Assembly (NCBI RefSeq): GCF_000014005.1 | Contig: NC_008009.1 | Span: 1,550,001-1,614,000 of the forward strand | DNA length: 64,000 nucleotides | Direction of reading: 5' to 3' | From: Candidatus Koribacter versatilis Ellin345 | Lineage (GTDB): Bacteria > Acidobacteriota > Terriglobia > Terriglobales > Acidobacteriaceae | Shown: positions 38,065 to 46,912 of the stretch, one piece after another | Layout of the letters: each line of letters starts with the position of its first letter | How positions within the stretch are numbered: position 1 is the stretch's first letter | Made by a program: the position numbers and the translations under genes | Notes under the pieces: model-generated | Databases searched by the model: none | Told to the model about the DNA's origin: nothing | What the model saw: only the letters and a program-made list of their open reading frames with translations

Positions 38065-40431
38065 CTAGTCGGCAGGTACTTCCTTCGGTTCCGGCGCATC
38101 ATGGCGCTCGATCACCGAGTTCAGCGTTTCCGAGTATCGTCCCAGCGTGCCCGAAGTAAACAAAGTGTCGTTCGACGCCAGCACCAACTCGGGATGACTC
38201 GGCGTAGCTGCGCCCGTAATCTGCACCAACTGCGTGTGCTCCGGATTTCCGCCAATCAGGTTCAGGCGTGAAACGTCATATCCGGGAACCAGTCGCTGGA
38301 CTTCGTCGAGGATCGCCATCGGATCGTACGGGCTGACCTTCGCCTCGAGGTTGTGCGCTGAGAGCCACACCCCGTGACGATCGGCTTCACCCGATTGCGC
38401 GCCACGGCTCTGGCCGAGGTCAGCGCGGACAGCTTCACCGCCGAACGGAACCAGCCTGCGCACGTCGTAACCCATGCGGTCGGCGATCTGCACAATCATG
38501 TCGAAGTCGCTGCGCGTGCCGGCGGTGTCGCCGCCCTTGCGCAGAAGTTGCATGTCGCCCGTGGTGTTGGTGAACGTTCCGGCTTTTTCGTACGCGTTGG
38601 AGGCAGGCAGAACCACATCGGCTGCGGCTGCGGTCTCGGTCAGGAACATGTCCTGCACCACCACAAACGGCGCGTTCAGCACGAATGGATCCACGTCGTA
38701 GCGCGCGACTGGATTCGAACCGACGACCCAGAGGGCCTTTAGCACGCCGGATTTCGCAGCGTCCATCATCTGCAGCAGGTTCAAGCCGCCTTCGGCAGGA
38801 ACTTCATCGAGCCATTCTTCGTGATACGGTGTCTTGTTGTTGATGGCGTGATAGCCCGGAAGCAGGTCGGGATAGAGACCCATATCGGCCGCGCCGCGCG
38901 AGTTGGCGTAATCGCCCAGGCAGATGAACTTTGCGCCGAGCGGCAGACCGAAGTCCACGAGGGTCTTGATCGCCGCGCCCTTCACTTCCGAGCCAAAGAT
39001 GACGATCAGGTCTTTCTCGGCCTTGATCGCATCGCGCAGCTTAGCAAGCGCGTCTTTCGAAGTTGCCGGTGTCGCGAGGGAATCCGCCGCGGCATCTTTG
39101 CCCCCAAGGTAATCCACGAAGCTGCCTTCGCTGCCGACGGGAACTTGCGCGAAGAGCGTCGCCTGGCGGCGCAGCTTGATTGGCGCCGAATTGACCACAT
39201 AGACCTTGGCGCGATGCAACCGCACGTTGCTGCGGATCTGCCATGCCAGCAGCGGATGCTGCTCCGTCGGATCGTTCCCGATGATCAGCACTGCTGGCGC
39301 GTTGAACACGTCGGTCATGGAAGCCGTCGCATTCGCCTTGCCTGCAAGGGCGGCGGCAAAGGTAGGGAAATCGGCGGTGCGGTGATGATCGATGTTGTTG
39401 GTCTTCAGCACCGTGCGCGCAAACTTCTGCAGGATGTAATTTTCTTCGTTGGTGGTGCGGTTCGAGCCAATCACGCCGATGGCTTTGCCGCCGTCGCTCT
39501 GCAACACGGCATTGAACTTCGAGGCGATCAGTTCGAAGGCCTCTTCCCACTTCACCGGAACGAGCTTGCCGTCTTTCTTTACCAGCGGCTGGCGGATACG
39601 TTCAGTGCTGTTCGCAAAGTCGAACGCGTAGCGGCCCTTCACGCAGAGGAAGTCGCCGTTGATGCCGCTCTTGTCGCGGTTATCGCCGCGCACAATTTCC
39701 ATGCCGGTTTCACTGCGGCGAACCCCGAGCGTGGTCAGGCAGCCGTCGCCGCAATGCGTGCAGACGGTGCCCACGTGGTTCATCTCCCACGGACGCGTCT
39801 TATAGCGATACGCCCCTGAGGTCAGCGCGCCGACCGGGCAAATGTCGATACACATGCCGCACTCTTCGCAGTTCAGGTGGTCGCCTTCATTCGGGGCAAT
39901 TACCGAACTGGCGCCGCGGTTCTGCACGCCCAGCGCCCACACATCCATGCCCTCACCGCAAACCCGCACGCAGCGGTAGCAGAGAATGCAGCGCGGACGA
40001 TCGAAGAAGACCACGGGCGACCACTGTTGCTCGTCCTTGTGGTTCTTCGCCTCCATGTATTTCGATTCGGCGGCGCCGTACTTGAACGTCATGTCCTGCA
40101 ACTCGCACTCGCCGCCGGCGTCGCACACCGGGCAGTCGAGCGGATGGTTGCCGAGCAGCAGTTCGAGCATCGATTTGCGCGCCTGCTTGATTTTTTCGGT
40201 CTCGGTGCTCACCACCATGCCTTCGGATACAGGCGTGGTGCAGGCAGTCTGCAGCTTCGGCATCTTCTCGACTTCCACAAGGCACATGCGGCATGCGCCC
40301 TGGAGCGAGAGTCCCGGGTAGTAACAGAACGAAGGGACTTCGATGCCAACCGATTTGCAGGCTTCAATAAGAAGCGTCCCCGCCGGAGCGGTGAGCTTCT
40401 TGCCGTCTACTGTGAGATTTACGTCAGGCAT
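38065..40431 (-). CDS. nuoG: NADH-quinone oxidoreductase subunit G, locus 2
   Basis: NuoG is the large Fe-S subunit of the NADH-oxidising arm. The 788 residues carry, in order, a 2Fe-2S site (Cys36, 47, 50 and 64); the His96-Cys100-Cys103-Cys109 4Fe-4S site (HPLDCPVCDAGGEC); two ferredoxin-type clusters (CILCYRCVRVC and CEECGMCIDICP); and a fifth CTHCGDGC motif at the start of the molybdopterin-oxidoreductase-like domain. The body is a long MopB fold without catalytic role in this family. ATG 40431 overlaps the end of the bactofilin-like gene by 8 bp, and only a weak ribosome site is seen, so coupling to that gene is likely. Confidence 0.95.
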   Translation of the reverse strand: MPDVNLTVDGKKLTAPAGTLLIEACKSVGIEVPSFCYYPGLSLQGACRMCLVEVEKMPKLQTACTTPVSEGMVVSTETEKIKQARKSMLELLLGNHPLDCPVCDAGGECELQDMTFKYGAAESKYMEAKNHKDEQQWSPVVFFDRPRCILCYRCVRVCGEGMDVWALGVQNRGASSVIAPNEGDHLNCEECGMCIDICPVGALTSGAYRYKTRPWEMNHVGTVCTHCGDGCLTTLGVRRSETGMEIVRGDNRDKSGINGDFLCVKGRYAFDFANSTERIRQPLVKKDGKLVPVKWEEAFELIASKFNAVLQSDGGKAIGVIGSNRTTNEENYILQKFARTVLKTNNIDHHRTADFPTFAAALAGKANATASMTDVFNAPAVLIIGNDPTEQHPLLAWQIRSNVRLHRAKVYVVNSAPIKLRRQATLFAQVPVGSEGSFVDYLGGKDAAADSLATPATSKDALAKLRDAIKAEKDLIVIFGSEVKGAAIKTLVDFGLPLGAKFICLGDYANSRGAADMGLYPDLLPGYHAINNKTPYHEEWLDEVPAEGGLNLLQMMDAAKSGVLKALWVVGSNPVARYDVDPFVLNAPFVVVQDMFLTETAAAADVVLPASNAYEKAGTFTNTTGDMQLLRKGGDTAGTRSDFDMIVQIADRMGYDVRRLVPFGGEAVRADLGQSRGAQSGEADRHGVWLSAHNLEAKVSPYDPMAILDEVQRLVPGYDVSRLNLIGGNPEHTQLVQITGAATPSHPELVLASNDTLFTSGTLGRYSETLNSVIERHDAPEPKEVPAD

Positions 40432-40726
40432 TAAATGTGTTCTCTGAATTCGATAGGGGCAGAATGAGTTCCTTGATGCTGGCACGGCTGTCCACCGTAG
40501 TGCGACCGCCCTGCCTTACCAACGAGCCCTGGATCAGCCCGAAAACTTGTAGTTCGCCGCCGGCGTTGATCACGCTGCCGATCACCGTACCGCGCAGTTC
40601 GCATGTGCCACCGGGTTCGATCGTCAGGTTGCCGGTGATCATGCCATTCAGGCACAGGCGAGTTCCATCGGCGACCGTTGCGTCGCCGTCAATCACTCCG
40701 TCCACTGTGCCTGCAAGTCGCTGCAT
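40424..40726 (-). CDS. Bactofilin-like protein embedded between nuoF and nuoG
   Basis: A 100-residue protein made almost wholly of short beta repeats: GTVDGVIDGDATVADG, NGMITGNLTIEPGG, RGTVIGSVINAGG, FGLIQGSLVRQGG. This is the right-handed beta-helix of bactofilins (polymer-forming cytoskeletal proteins), though shorter than typical. ATG 40726 is preceded by AAGGA. It starts 8 bp after nuoF and overlaps nuoG, so it is coexpressed with complex I. A role in placing or scaffolding the complex is conceivable but unproven. Confidence 0.75.
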   Translation of the reverse strand: MQRLAGTVDGVIDGDATVADGTRLCLNGMITGNLTIEPGGTCELRGTVIGSVINAGGELQVFGLIQGSLVRQGGRTTVDSRASIKELILPLSNSENTFNA

Positions 40727-40734
40727 GGTTTTCC

Positions 40735-42054
40735 TTACGCCAATACCGGCAACTGCGAAATCGTTCCATGCTCCGCGAACGGGCACGGACGGCCTTCCAA
40801 ATGGTCTTCAAACTCTTTGCGGAACTTCTCCACGAACGCGATCGTCGGCATCGCTGCCGCATCGCCCAGCGGGCAGAAGGTCCGGCCGAGCATGTTATCG
40901 GCGAGATATTTAATGTTATCGATATCTTTCTTAATGCCGCCGCCTGCGTGGAAGCGGGTCAACGTCTTTTTGAGCCAGTCGGTACCTTCGCGGCAGGGAA
41001 TGCACCATCCGCAGCTTTCGTGCTGGTAGAACTTTATCGTCCGCAGCGCGAACTTCACGATGCAAGTGCGGTCATCGAGCACGACCACGCCGCCGGAACC
41101 GAGCATCGAGCCGGCCTTCATCACCGAATCAAAGTCCATCGCGATGTCAATTTCGTCGGCAGTCAACACCGGGGTCGAAGATCCGCCGGGGACCACGGCC
41201 TTCAGGCCGCGTCCGCCCTGGATGCCCCCGCCCACTTCGTAAATCATCTTCTTCAGGTTGTAGCCCATCGGAAGCTCGTAAACACCGGGCTTCTCGAGGT
41301 TGCCGCTTAGGCAGAACAAGCGCGTGCCGCCATTGCGCGGCGTGCCGAGATCGGCATATTTCTGTCCGCCCATCAGCAGGATTGCGGGTACAGCTGCGAG
41401 GGTCTCGGCATTGTTGATCACCGTCGGCCCGCCCCACAATCCAACCACTGCGGGGAAGGGAGGACGAATGCGCGGGATGCCGCGCTTGCCCTCCAGCGAT
41501 TCCATCAGCGCTGACTCTTCACCTACTTCGTAAGCGCCCGCGCCGCCATGCCAGTACACATCGAAATCTTTGCCGCTGCCGAAGATGTTCTTGCCGATGA
41601 AGCCCTTCGCGTAAGCATCGGCAATCGCCTTCTGCATGATGATCGACAGGTAGCGATATTCGCCGCGCAGATAGATGTAAGCCGACTTCGCGCCTACGGC
41701 CAAGCCCGCGATAATCGCGCCTTCGATGACACCGTGCGGATCGTGCTCGAAGATCAGGCGGTCCTTGCATGTGCCCGGCTCCGATTCGTCGCCGTTGCAG
41801 AGGATGTACTTCGGCTTGGCCGATTCCTTCGGCACGAACGACCACTTCAAGCCCGTGGGGAATCCAGCGCCGCCGCGTCCGCGCAGGTTCGAGGCCTTTA
41901 CCTCGTTAATGATGGCGTCCGGCGTCATCGTCAACGCCTTCTGCACTGCCTTGTAGCCATCGAGTTCGAGGTAGCGATCAATGTCGGTCGCGCCCTTGCC
42001 CCAGCGGCTCGAGATGACCTTTACCTCGTCGGGATGTGAAACCAGATCTGCCAT
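40735..42054 (-). CDS. nuoF: NADH-quinone oxidoreductase subunit F, locus 2
   Basis: NuoF binds NADH and FMN and carries the N3 4Fe-4S cluster. The 439 residues show RGRGGAGFPTGLKWSF near residue 60 (NADH/FMN glycine loop), CNGDESEPGTCKDR next, and the cluster motif ESCGWCIPCREGT with Cys at about 346, 349 and 352 plus a later Cys in RTFCPLGDAAA. It is 27 bp from nuoE. No nuoF exists in locus 1, so this is the only NADH-entry point seen. Confidence 0.97.
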   Translation of the reverse strand: MADLVSHPDEVKVISSRWGKGATDIDRYLELDGYKAVQKALTMTPDAIINEVKASNLRGRGGAGFPTGLKWSFVPKESAKPKYILCNGDESEPGTCKDRLIFEHDPHGVIEGAIIAGLAVGAKSAYIYLRGEYRYLSIIMQKAIADAYAKGFIGKNIFGSGKDFDVYWHGGAGAYEVGEESALMESLEGKRGIPRIRPPFPAVVGLWGGPTVINNAETLAAVPAILLMGGQKYADLGTPRNGGTRLFCLSGNLEKPGVYELPMGYNLKKMIYEVGGGIQGGRGLKAVVPGGSSTPVLTADEIDIAMDFDSVMKAGSMLGSGGVVVLDDRTCIVKFALRTIKFYQHESCGWCIPCREGTDWLKKTLTRFHAGGGIKKDIDNIKYLADNMLGRTFCPLGDAAAMPTIAFVEKFRKEFEDHLEGRPCPFAEHGTISQLPVLA

Positions 42055-42081
42055 GTGTCTTTCCTGCGCACTGCTACTGCG

Positions 42082-42564
42082 CTACTGCTGTTCGCGCTTG
42101 CGGTATGACTCGATCACCGCGTCCATTGTTTCCGGCGTGAGGTTCTCGTGGAAGTCGTAATTAACCTGTACTGCGGGGGCCCAGCTACAGGCGCCAATGC
42201 ACTCCACTTCTTCCAGAGAGAACAGGCCGTCCGGCGTCGTTTGCTTGTGGCCGATGCCCAGCGTCTTCTTGCAGTGCTCGAAGATGTCCTCGCCGCCGCG
42301 TTGCAGGCAGCAGATGTTGGTGCACACCTGCACGTTGTATTTGCCGATCGGCTTGGTGCGCAGCATCGAGTAGTAGCTGATGACGTTCCGCACTTCCAGT
42401 GGCGTCAGTTCCACGCGATTGGCAATTTCAACAATGGCCTCGTCGCTCAAATAGCCGACTTCATCCTGAACATACAGCAGGAAGGGGACGAGCGGCGAGC
42501 GCTTCGTCGGATAGTGGCCCTGCGCTTCGGCAAACCACTTTTCAAGATTGTCGGAGAACTTCAT
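42082..42564 (-). CDS. nuoE: NADH-quinone oxidoreductase subunit E, locus 2
   Basis: NuoE is the 24-kDa thioredoxin-like 2Fe-2S subunit that docks on NuoF. The 160 residues have the cluster ligands Cys81 and Cys86 (CTNICC) and Cys122 and Cys126 (CIGAC). The N-terminal helical part reads LLYVQDEVGYLSDEAIVEIANRV. It is separated from nuoD by about 90 bp that contain repeat copy 2. Confidence 0.96.
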   Translation of the reverse strand: MKFSDNLEKWFAEAQGHYPTKRSPLVPFLLYVQDEVGYLSDEAIVEIANRVELTPLEVRNVISYYSMLRTKPIGKYNVQVCTNICCLQRGGEDIFEHCKKTLGIGHKQTTPDGLFSLEEVECIGACSWAPAVQVNYDFHENLTPETMDAVIESYRKREQQ

Positions 42565-42587
42565 GTGCCTTGTGTCTTCCAGTATTG

Positions 42588-42652
42588 CAGGGGCTTAAGC
42601 CCAAAAATTATTTGCCCTGATCGGCACGGCTGAAGCCGCGCCCTGATACAAC
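42588..42652 (-). repeat. Two-hairpin palindromic repeat, copy 2
   Basis: The plus strand reads GGGGCTTAAGCCC, a spacer, then CGGCACGGCTGAAGCCGCGCCCTGATACAAC. It lies inside the nuo operon between nuoD and nuoE; the second stem has one G-C change against copy 1. Confidence 0.85.
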
Positions 42653-42655
42653 CCT

Positions 42656-43861
42656 CTACCGATCGCAATCGCCCAACACGATGTCGATCGATCCAATTGC
42701 CGCCACCACGTCCGCCAGCAACTGGCCCGTGCACATGGATGGCAGCATCTGCAAATTCGCAAACGATGGAGAACGCATGTGAACGCGGTACGGCTTGGCC
42801 GTGCCGTCGCTCACAATGTAGTAACCCATCTCGCCGCGCGGCGACTCAATCGCCGAATACACCTCGCCCGGTGGAACGGTGAAGCCCTCGGTCACGATCT
42901 TGAAGTGATAGATCAGCGACTCCATCTGGGTCTTCATCTTCTCGCGGTCGGGCAGCACCACCTTCGGCGCGTCGGCTTTAATCGAGCCTTCCGGCATCCC
43001 CGCGAGCGCCTGCTGCACGATCTTGCAGCTCTCGCGCAGTTCCGCGATGCGGCACTGGTACCGAGCGTACACGTCGCCTTCAGTCTTTACCGGTACGTTG
43101 AACTTGAATTTGTCGTAGCCGGAGTACGGCATGTCGCGGCGAAGATCGAAATCAATGCCGCTGCCGCGCAATGTCGGGCCGCTGGCGCCAAGCGCGAGTG
43201 CATCTTCTTTCGTGATTTTCGCTACGCCCTTGGTGCGCATCACAAAGATCGGGTTCTGCGTCAGCAGGCCTTCGTACTCGTCCATCTTCGACGGGAATGT
43301 GTCGGCGAACTTCTTCACGCGATCGAACCAGCCCAACGGCGGCTCCAGCGAAACTCCTCCGACGCGGAAATACGAGGTCATCATCCGCTGCCCGGCGACA
43401 GCCTCGAAGAGCTTCAGAAGCTCTTCGCGCTCGCGGAAGCAGTAGAGAAAAACCGTCATTGCGCCGAGGTCCATGGCGCCGGTGCCCAGCCATACCAGGT
43501 GCGAATTGATGCGCGTCAGCTCGTTGCAGAGTACGCGGATCCACTGCGCCCGCTCGGGAATCTCCAGCCCCAACAACTTTTCCACCGCCAGCACATAGGC
43601 CAGGTTGTTGGTCATGGGGCAGAGATAGTCGATGCGATCTGTCATCGGCACAACCTGCTGGTAAAACTTCGCTTCGCAGGTCTTTTCAATGCCGGTATGC
43701 AGGTAGCCGATGTCGGGCATGATGCGGACGATGGTCTCGCCATCGATCTCCAGCAACAGGCGCAACACTCCGTGGGTGGACGGGTGCTGCGGGCCCATGT
43801 TCAGGACCATCGTCTTGTCCTGACCGGCCTCCAAAACTGGCGTGGGATTCATGTGTGCCAT
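42656..43861 (-). CDS. nuoD: NADH-quinone oxidoreductase subunit D, locus 2
   Basis: The second NuoD, 401 residues, with [36 protein letters not shown] (GIEK with the quinone His), and SPSFANLQMLPSMCTGQLLADVV at the end. It differs from the first copy in GYLHT for GYLHR. It starts 2 bp after the nuoC2 stop. A start at 43852 is possible. Confidence 0.97.
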   Translation of the reverse strand: MAHMNPTPVLEAGQDKTMVLNMGPQHPSTHGVLRLLLEIDGETIVRIMPDIGYLHTGIEKTCEAKFYQQVVPMTDRIDYLCPMTNNLAYVLAVEKLLGLEIPERAQWIRVLCNELTRINSHLVWLGTGAMDLGAMTVFLYCFREREELLKLFEAVAGQRMMTSYFRVGGVSLEPPLGWFDRVKKFADTFPSKMDEYEGLLTQNPIFVMRTKGVAKITKEDALALGASGPTLRGSGIDFDLRRDMPYSGYDKFKFNVPVKTEGDVYARYQCRIAELRESCKIVQQALAGMPEGSIKADAPKVVLPDREKMKTQMESLIYHFKIVTEGFTVPPGEVYSAIESPRGEMGYYIVSDGTAKPYRVHMRSPSFANLQMLPSMCTGQLLADVVAAIGSIDIVLGDCDR

Positions 43862-43863
43862 GT

Positions 43864-44361
43864 TTATCGGTAACCTTCGACGGGATAATCCTTGCGCAAC
43901 GGATGTCCCTTCCAGTCCTCGGGCATCATGATGCGCGCGAGGTTCGGGTGCCCGTGGAACCGGACTCCGAAGAGATCAAAGACCTCGCGCTCAAAGAAAT
44001 TGCACGAGGGGAAGACAGAGAAGAGAGAATCGACTTGGGCGTCGTCGCCGAGCAGCTTCACCTTCAGCCGCACGCGATCTTTCCGCGGGATTGAAAGAAA
44101 GTGATAGCTCACTTCAAAACGAGGCTCGCTCGGATACCAATCCGTGCAGGTGACGTCCGACAGGAACGTGAACTGCGTCTCGCTCGAATCCCGCAACAGC
44201 TTTACGGCGTCCACCAGGCTTTCACGTGACACCCATATGCTCAGCTCGTCGCGGTCCCATTTCACCTGCTCGACAACGATCGAGTCGGAGGCGAGCAGTT
44301 TCGCGAGCGCGGGCTTATCTTTTAATTGTTCGACGTCGGTAATGGCTGGCTCGAGTGGCAT
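43864..44361 (-). CDS. nuoC: NADH-quinone oxidoreductase subunit C, locus 2
   Basis: The second NuoC, 165 residues, without the Ala/Pro extension of the first. The signature EREVFDLFGVRFHGHP and GHPLRKDYPVEGY is intact. ATG 44361 lies two bases beyond the end of nuoA2; the longer frame to 44418 runs into nuoA2. nuoB should lie between nuoA and nuoC and does not. Confidence 0.96.
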   Translation of the reverse strand: MPLEPAITDVEQLKDKPALAKLLASDSIVVEQVKWDRDELSIWVSRESLVDAVKLLRDSSETQFTFLSDVTCTDWYPSEPRFEVSYHFLSIPRKDRVRLKVKLLGDDAQVDSLFSVFPSCNFFEREVFDLFGVRFHGHPNLARIMMPEDWKGHPLRKDYPVEGYR

Positions 44362-44363
44362 GG

Positions 44364-44771
44364 TTAGATCCTGTCTCCCGGCAGCTTCTTGTTCCAGTCC
44401 AGGACGCCCTTCTTCCATATATAGAAGAAGCCCGCGAGCACGATCAGGACGTACACCAGCATTTCGGAGTAAGCGAACAACGCGGCGCCGGCGTTTTTCA
44501 GGTCCTTAAAAATGATCGCCCACGGGTACATGAAGACCGCTTCCACGTCGAACAGGATGAACAGGATAGCGACCAGGTAGAACTTGACCGAGAAGCGGCT
44601 CTGGGCGTCGCCGACAGGCTCCATGCCGCATTCATACGCCGACATCTTCGCCTTGTTGTATTTATGCTGGCCTACGAACCAAGACAAAATGACCATCCCG
44701 ACCGGGATGATGGTAACCACGGCGAGGTGAATTAGTAACGGGACGTACCTGACGAAATAGTTATCCGGCAT
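44364..44771 (-). CDS. nuoA: NADH-quinone oxidoreductase subunit A, locus 2
   Basis: The second NuoA, 135 residues, with the loop MSAYECGMEP and FYLVAILFILFDVEAVFMYPW. It starts ATG 44771 (MPDNYFVRY). A longer open frame upstream in the same phase is not coding. It heads the locus 2 operon and is preceded by a good sigma70-type promoter. Confidence 0.95.
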   Translation of the reverse strand: MPDNYFVRYVPLLIHLAVVTIIPVGMVILSWFVGQHKYNKAKMSAYECGMEPVGDAQSRFSVKFYLVAILFILFDVEAVFMYPWAIIFKDLKNAGAALFAYSEMLVYVLIVLAGFFYIWKKGVLDWNKKLPGDRI

Positions 44772-44819
44772 GAGATCGCTTGTATATAATTTGCGCCACG
44801 AGAGCTGTGTAAACAGTTC

Positions 44820-44849
44820 AGTGTATTTTTCAGCGCATACCACTGTCAA
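44820..44849 (-). promoter_or_regulatory. Sigma70-type promoter of complex I locus 2
   Basis: On the minus strand TTGACA (plus 44844-44849) and TACACT (44820-44825) are spaced by 18 bp, about 50 bp upstream of nuoA2. A second weaker pair (TTTACA and ATTATA) lies closer to the gene. Confidence 0.55.
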
Positions 44850-44987
44850 GCAAAGCGGAGCCGCTAAGTACGCGCATTTTGTTAATGTTGCGGATAAAGC
44901 CGCGTATGAAGCAAATTGCACGATAGCACCTCCGTCCGATGACCGTGGAAAACGGGCAATCACCCCCAGAGAAACGCAGGATCGCGC

Positions 44988-45566
44988 ATGATTTTCGGCT
45001 TTAACACCGACGTGAAGTTCAAGGGCACGGTGTACCACATCCAGAGCGAGGCCCGGAAGCACGACCAGCACCTCCAGACCCAGGTTTTCGTTCGCGGCCG
45101 TTGCATCGGTAAAAAGGCCACGCCCTACGGCGAACACGCCGCCGATCCCGATTTCTCCGACGACAAAATGCACGAGATGCTCAAGGTCCAGCACAAAGGC
45201 GTCGTCGAGGCTGTGCGTGAGGGCCGCGTTGGCGAAGTCCTGCACGAAACCTATGGCATCCCCACCGCTAACGGCTTCACCCTGCAGTGGAGCAACGCCC
45301 ACTCCGTCGTACAGGAGGGCGTGGTCGTCATGCGCTTCCTGGTTTCGCTTGCTGGCGCCCCATGCAACGGTGCGCGATTGATCAGCAAAGTCGTCTTTCC
45401 GGACCGCGAACCGATCTTCACCGAACTGAAGTGCGATGTAGGTGGCTCGGTAGAAACCCGTGTTCCCGCCGAAGACGAAGGATTGGAAACCGCTTCGATC
45501 TACGTGCAGGCCCACTACGGCGACCACATCGCCACAAGAAAATATCGTCTGCGCCAAGTCGGCTAG
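44988..45566 (+). CDS. Conserved-looking protein of unknown function
   Basis: A 192-residue cytoplasmic protein with no family I recognise. The N-terminal part is [37 protein letters not shown], a soluble alpha/beta start rich in charged residues. The C-terminal 75 residues look like a compact beta domain with a single Cys pair (PCNGAR, KCDVGG). No signal peptide and no membrane segment. It is divergent from the nuo operon, so it shares the intergenic region with the nuoA2 promoter, and thiS follows 47 bp later. Confidence 0.65.
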   Translation: MIFGFNTDVKFKGTVYHIQSEARKHDQHLQTQVFVRGRCIGKKATPYGEHAADPDFSDDKMHEMLKVQHKGVVEAVREGRVGEVLHETYGIPTANGFTLQWSNAHSVVQEGVVVMRFLVSLAGAPCNGARLISKVVFPDREPIFTELKCDVGGSVETRVPAEDEGLETASIYVQAHYGDHIATRKYRLRQVG

Positions 45567-45613
45567 TTCGCTTAGGGACACCCTCGAAATATCGCCGCAT
45601 TTACAATCTGCCC

Positions 45614-45814
45614 ATGCGCTTGAAGATCAACGGCGACGACAAGCAGTTCGAGAACATCTCCACTCTCGCCGACCTCGTCAACCACCTCCCGATGAAAGCC
45701 GACCGCGTTGCCGTCGAACTAAACCGCGAGATTGTTCCCCGCGCCAGTTGGTCGGCAACGAACCTAAAAGACGGCGACGAGCTGGAAATCGTGCACTTCG
45801 TAGGCGGCGGCTAA
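45614..45814 (+). CDS. thiS: ThiS-family sulfur carrier
   Basis: A 66-residue ubiquitin-like sulfur carrier. It starts [12 protein letters not shown], has the hydrophobic core TLADLVNHL, and ends in the expected flexible Gly tail (VHFVGGG), whose terminal Gly is thiocarboxylated. ThiS gives sulfur for the thiazole ring of thiamine. No other thiamine gene is adjacent, and one more Gly than usual ends the tail. A MoaD-like role cannot be excluded. The stop TAA overlaps the next start as TAATG. Confidence 0.85.
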   Translation: MRLKINGDDKQFENISTLADLVNHLPMKADRVAVELNREIVPRASWSATNLKDGDELEIVHFVGGG

Positions 45815-46239
45815 TGCGAGCTGCGATCACAGCCTTTGCATTCGTGTTGCTGGTTGCTTGTTCCGCGATTCCACAAGACCAATCGCGATACCTGTACGTG
45901 CGCGTCATGGCGCCTAACGGCTCTTACGCATGGCCGCATGCGATGGTCGAGCTTCAGGAAGTGCCCGCACTTGGAGCGCTCCCGATCATGCACCTGAAAG
46001 GCGAGACCGATTTGCAGGGAGTGGTGCGCTTCCGGCTCGAATCCGTGACCGCCACAAAACTTCGTGTCTCGTTGGTCGGATTCCCGATTCTCTGTTCCGA
46101 TCAACTTACGTTCTCGCGCGATGCGATTATGGGCGCAGGCGCAGTGGCCGACGCACGTAGCTGTGTCCGGCACCCTGCCTCTGCGGTTCACGCTAAAGCT
46201 GGCGAACTCATCGTTTTCGCGCAAGGCGCCGACTTCTAG
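45814..46239 (+). CDS. Predicted lipoprotein of unknown function
   Basis: A 141-residue protein with a signal and lipobox (FAFVLLVACSAIPQ, cleavage before Cys16). The mature part has a beta-rich domain with NGSYAWPHAMVELQEVP and a conserved-looking LVGFPILCSDQLTF. I cannot name a family; a carboxypeptidase-regulatory-like fold is possible. The start overlaps the thiS stop, so it is coupled to thiS although the two have no evident common function. Confidence 0.6.
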   Translation: MRAAITAFAFVLLVACSAIPQDQSRYLYVRVMAPNGSYAWPHAMVELQEVPALGALPIMHLKGETDLQGVVRFRLESVTATKLRVSLVGFPILCSDQLTFSRDAIMGAGAVADARSCVRHPASAVHAKAGELIVFAQGADF

Positions 46240-46335
46240 CACGCACTTTTTACCTCCCGTTCATCACTCCACAAACTTCTGCTGCGTCCAATCAGTAAAA
46301 CAATTGTGAAATCCACAGGGAATCTCCCTTGGTGC

Positions 46336-46363
46336 TTGACACTGCACAACTCGGGGCTAAGAT
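46336..46363 (+). promoter_or_regulatory. Promoter of the MerR-type gene
   Basis: TTGACA (46336-46341) and TAAGAT (46358-46363) are spaced by 16 bp. Its position argues that translation starts after about 46370, not at the upstream GTG at 46329 or ATG at 46362. Confidence 0.5.
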
Positions 46364-46409
46364 GTTTCAAACATTTGGAGCGCAAAATGTTTTGGCGCTC
46401 ATGGGGACT

Positions 46410-46886
46410 ATGGAAGACCGCTTCTCATCCAAAGAGGTAATTTCGTTGACGAGCATCACTGCGCGTCAACTGCAATGGTGGGATGAGCGCGGTATCGTGG
46501 TCCCAGCCCGCGAAGGGCACAAGCGTTTTTATTCCTTAGACGACCTCGCCGAGGTCGCCGTTCTCTGTGAGTTACGTCAGCGTGGATTCTCGTTGCAGCG
46601 AGTGCGCAAGGTGATGCGCTTCCTGCAGCGCGAGCTCGGCAAACGCCTGGTTGAGACCGTCACCGACGGCTCCGAGTACCACCTGCTGACCGACGGCCGG
46701 AACCTGTATCTCGAGGATTCCGCCCACGCAGTCATCAATATCCTCAAGAACTCCAAGCAGCCCATCCTCGGCATTTGCATCACAGACACCGTTGAGCGGC
46801 TGCGGGCACGGATTGGCAAGAAGCAAGCACAACCTGCAGTGTCGACCCGAACGCGGATGGGTTCTGGCCGGCGTAAAGCTTCTTAA
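46410..46886 (+). CDS. MerR-family transcriptional regulator
   Basis: A MerR-type regulator of 158 residues from ATG 46410 (185 from GTG 46329). The HTH begins SSKEVISLTSITARQLQWWDERGIV and continues PAREGHKRFYSLDDLAEVAVLCELRQRGFSLQRVRKVM, typical of the winged helix plus helix 3. The C-terminal half holds an ILGICITDTVERLRARIG segment, so the effector domain is short and of unknown type. The promoter overlaps the upstream start codons, favouring the 46410 or 46401 start. The 87-residue CxxC gene follows 26 bp later on the same strand. Confidence 0.82.
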   Translation: MEDRFSSKEVISLTSITARQLQWWDERGIVVPAREGHKRFYSLDDLAEVAVLCELRQRGFSLQRVRKVMRFLQRELGKRLVETVTDGSEYHLLTDGRNLYLEDSAHAVINILKNSKQPILGICITDTVERLRARIGKKQAQPAVSTRTRMGSGRRKAS

Positions 46887-46912
46887 CCATTAACCACCAA
46901 GGGGGAAACACG

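Noticed and set aside
38690-38720. Stretch GGATTCGAACC in nuoG resembling a tRNA T-arm
   Set aside because: No cloverleaf around it, and the bases are needed codons of NuoG.
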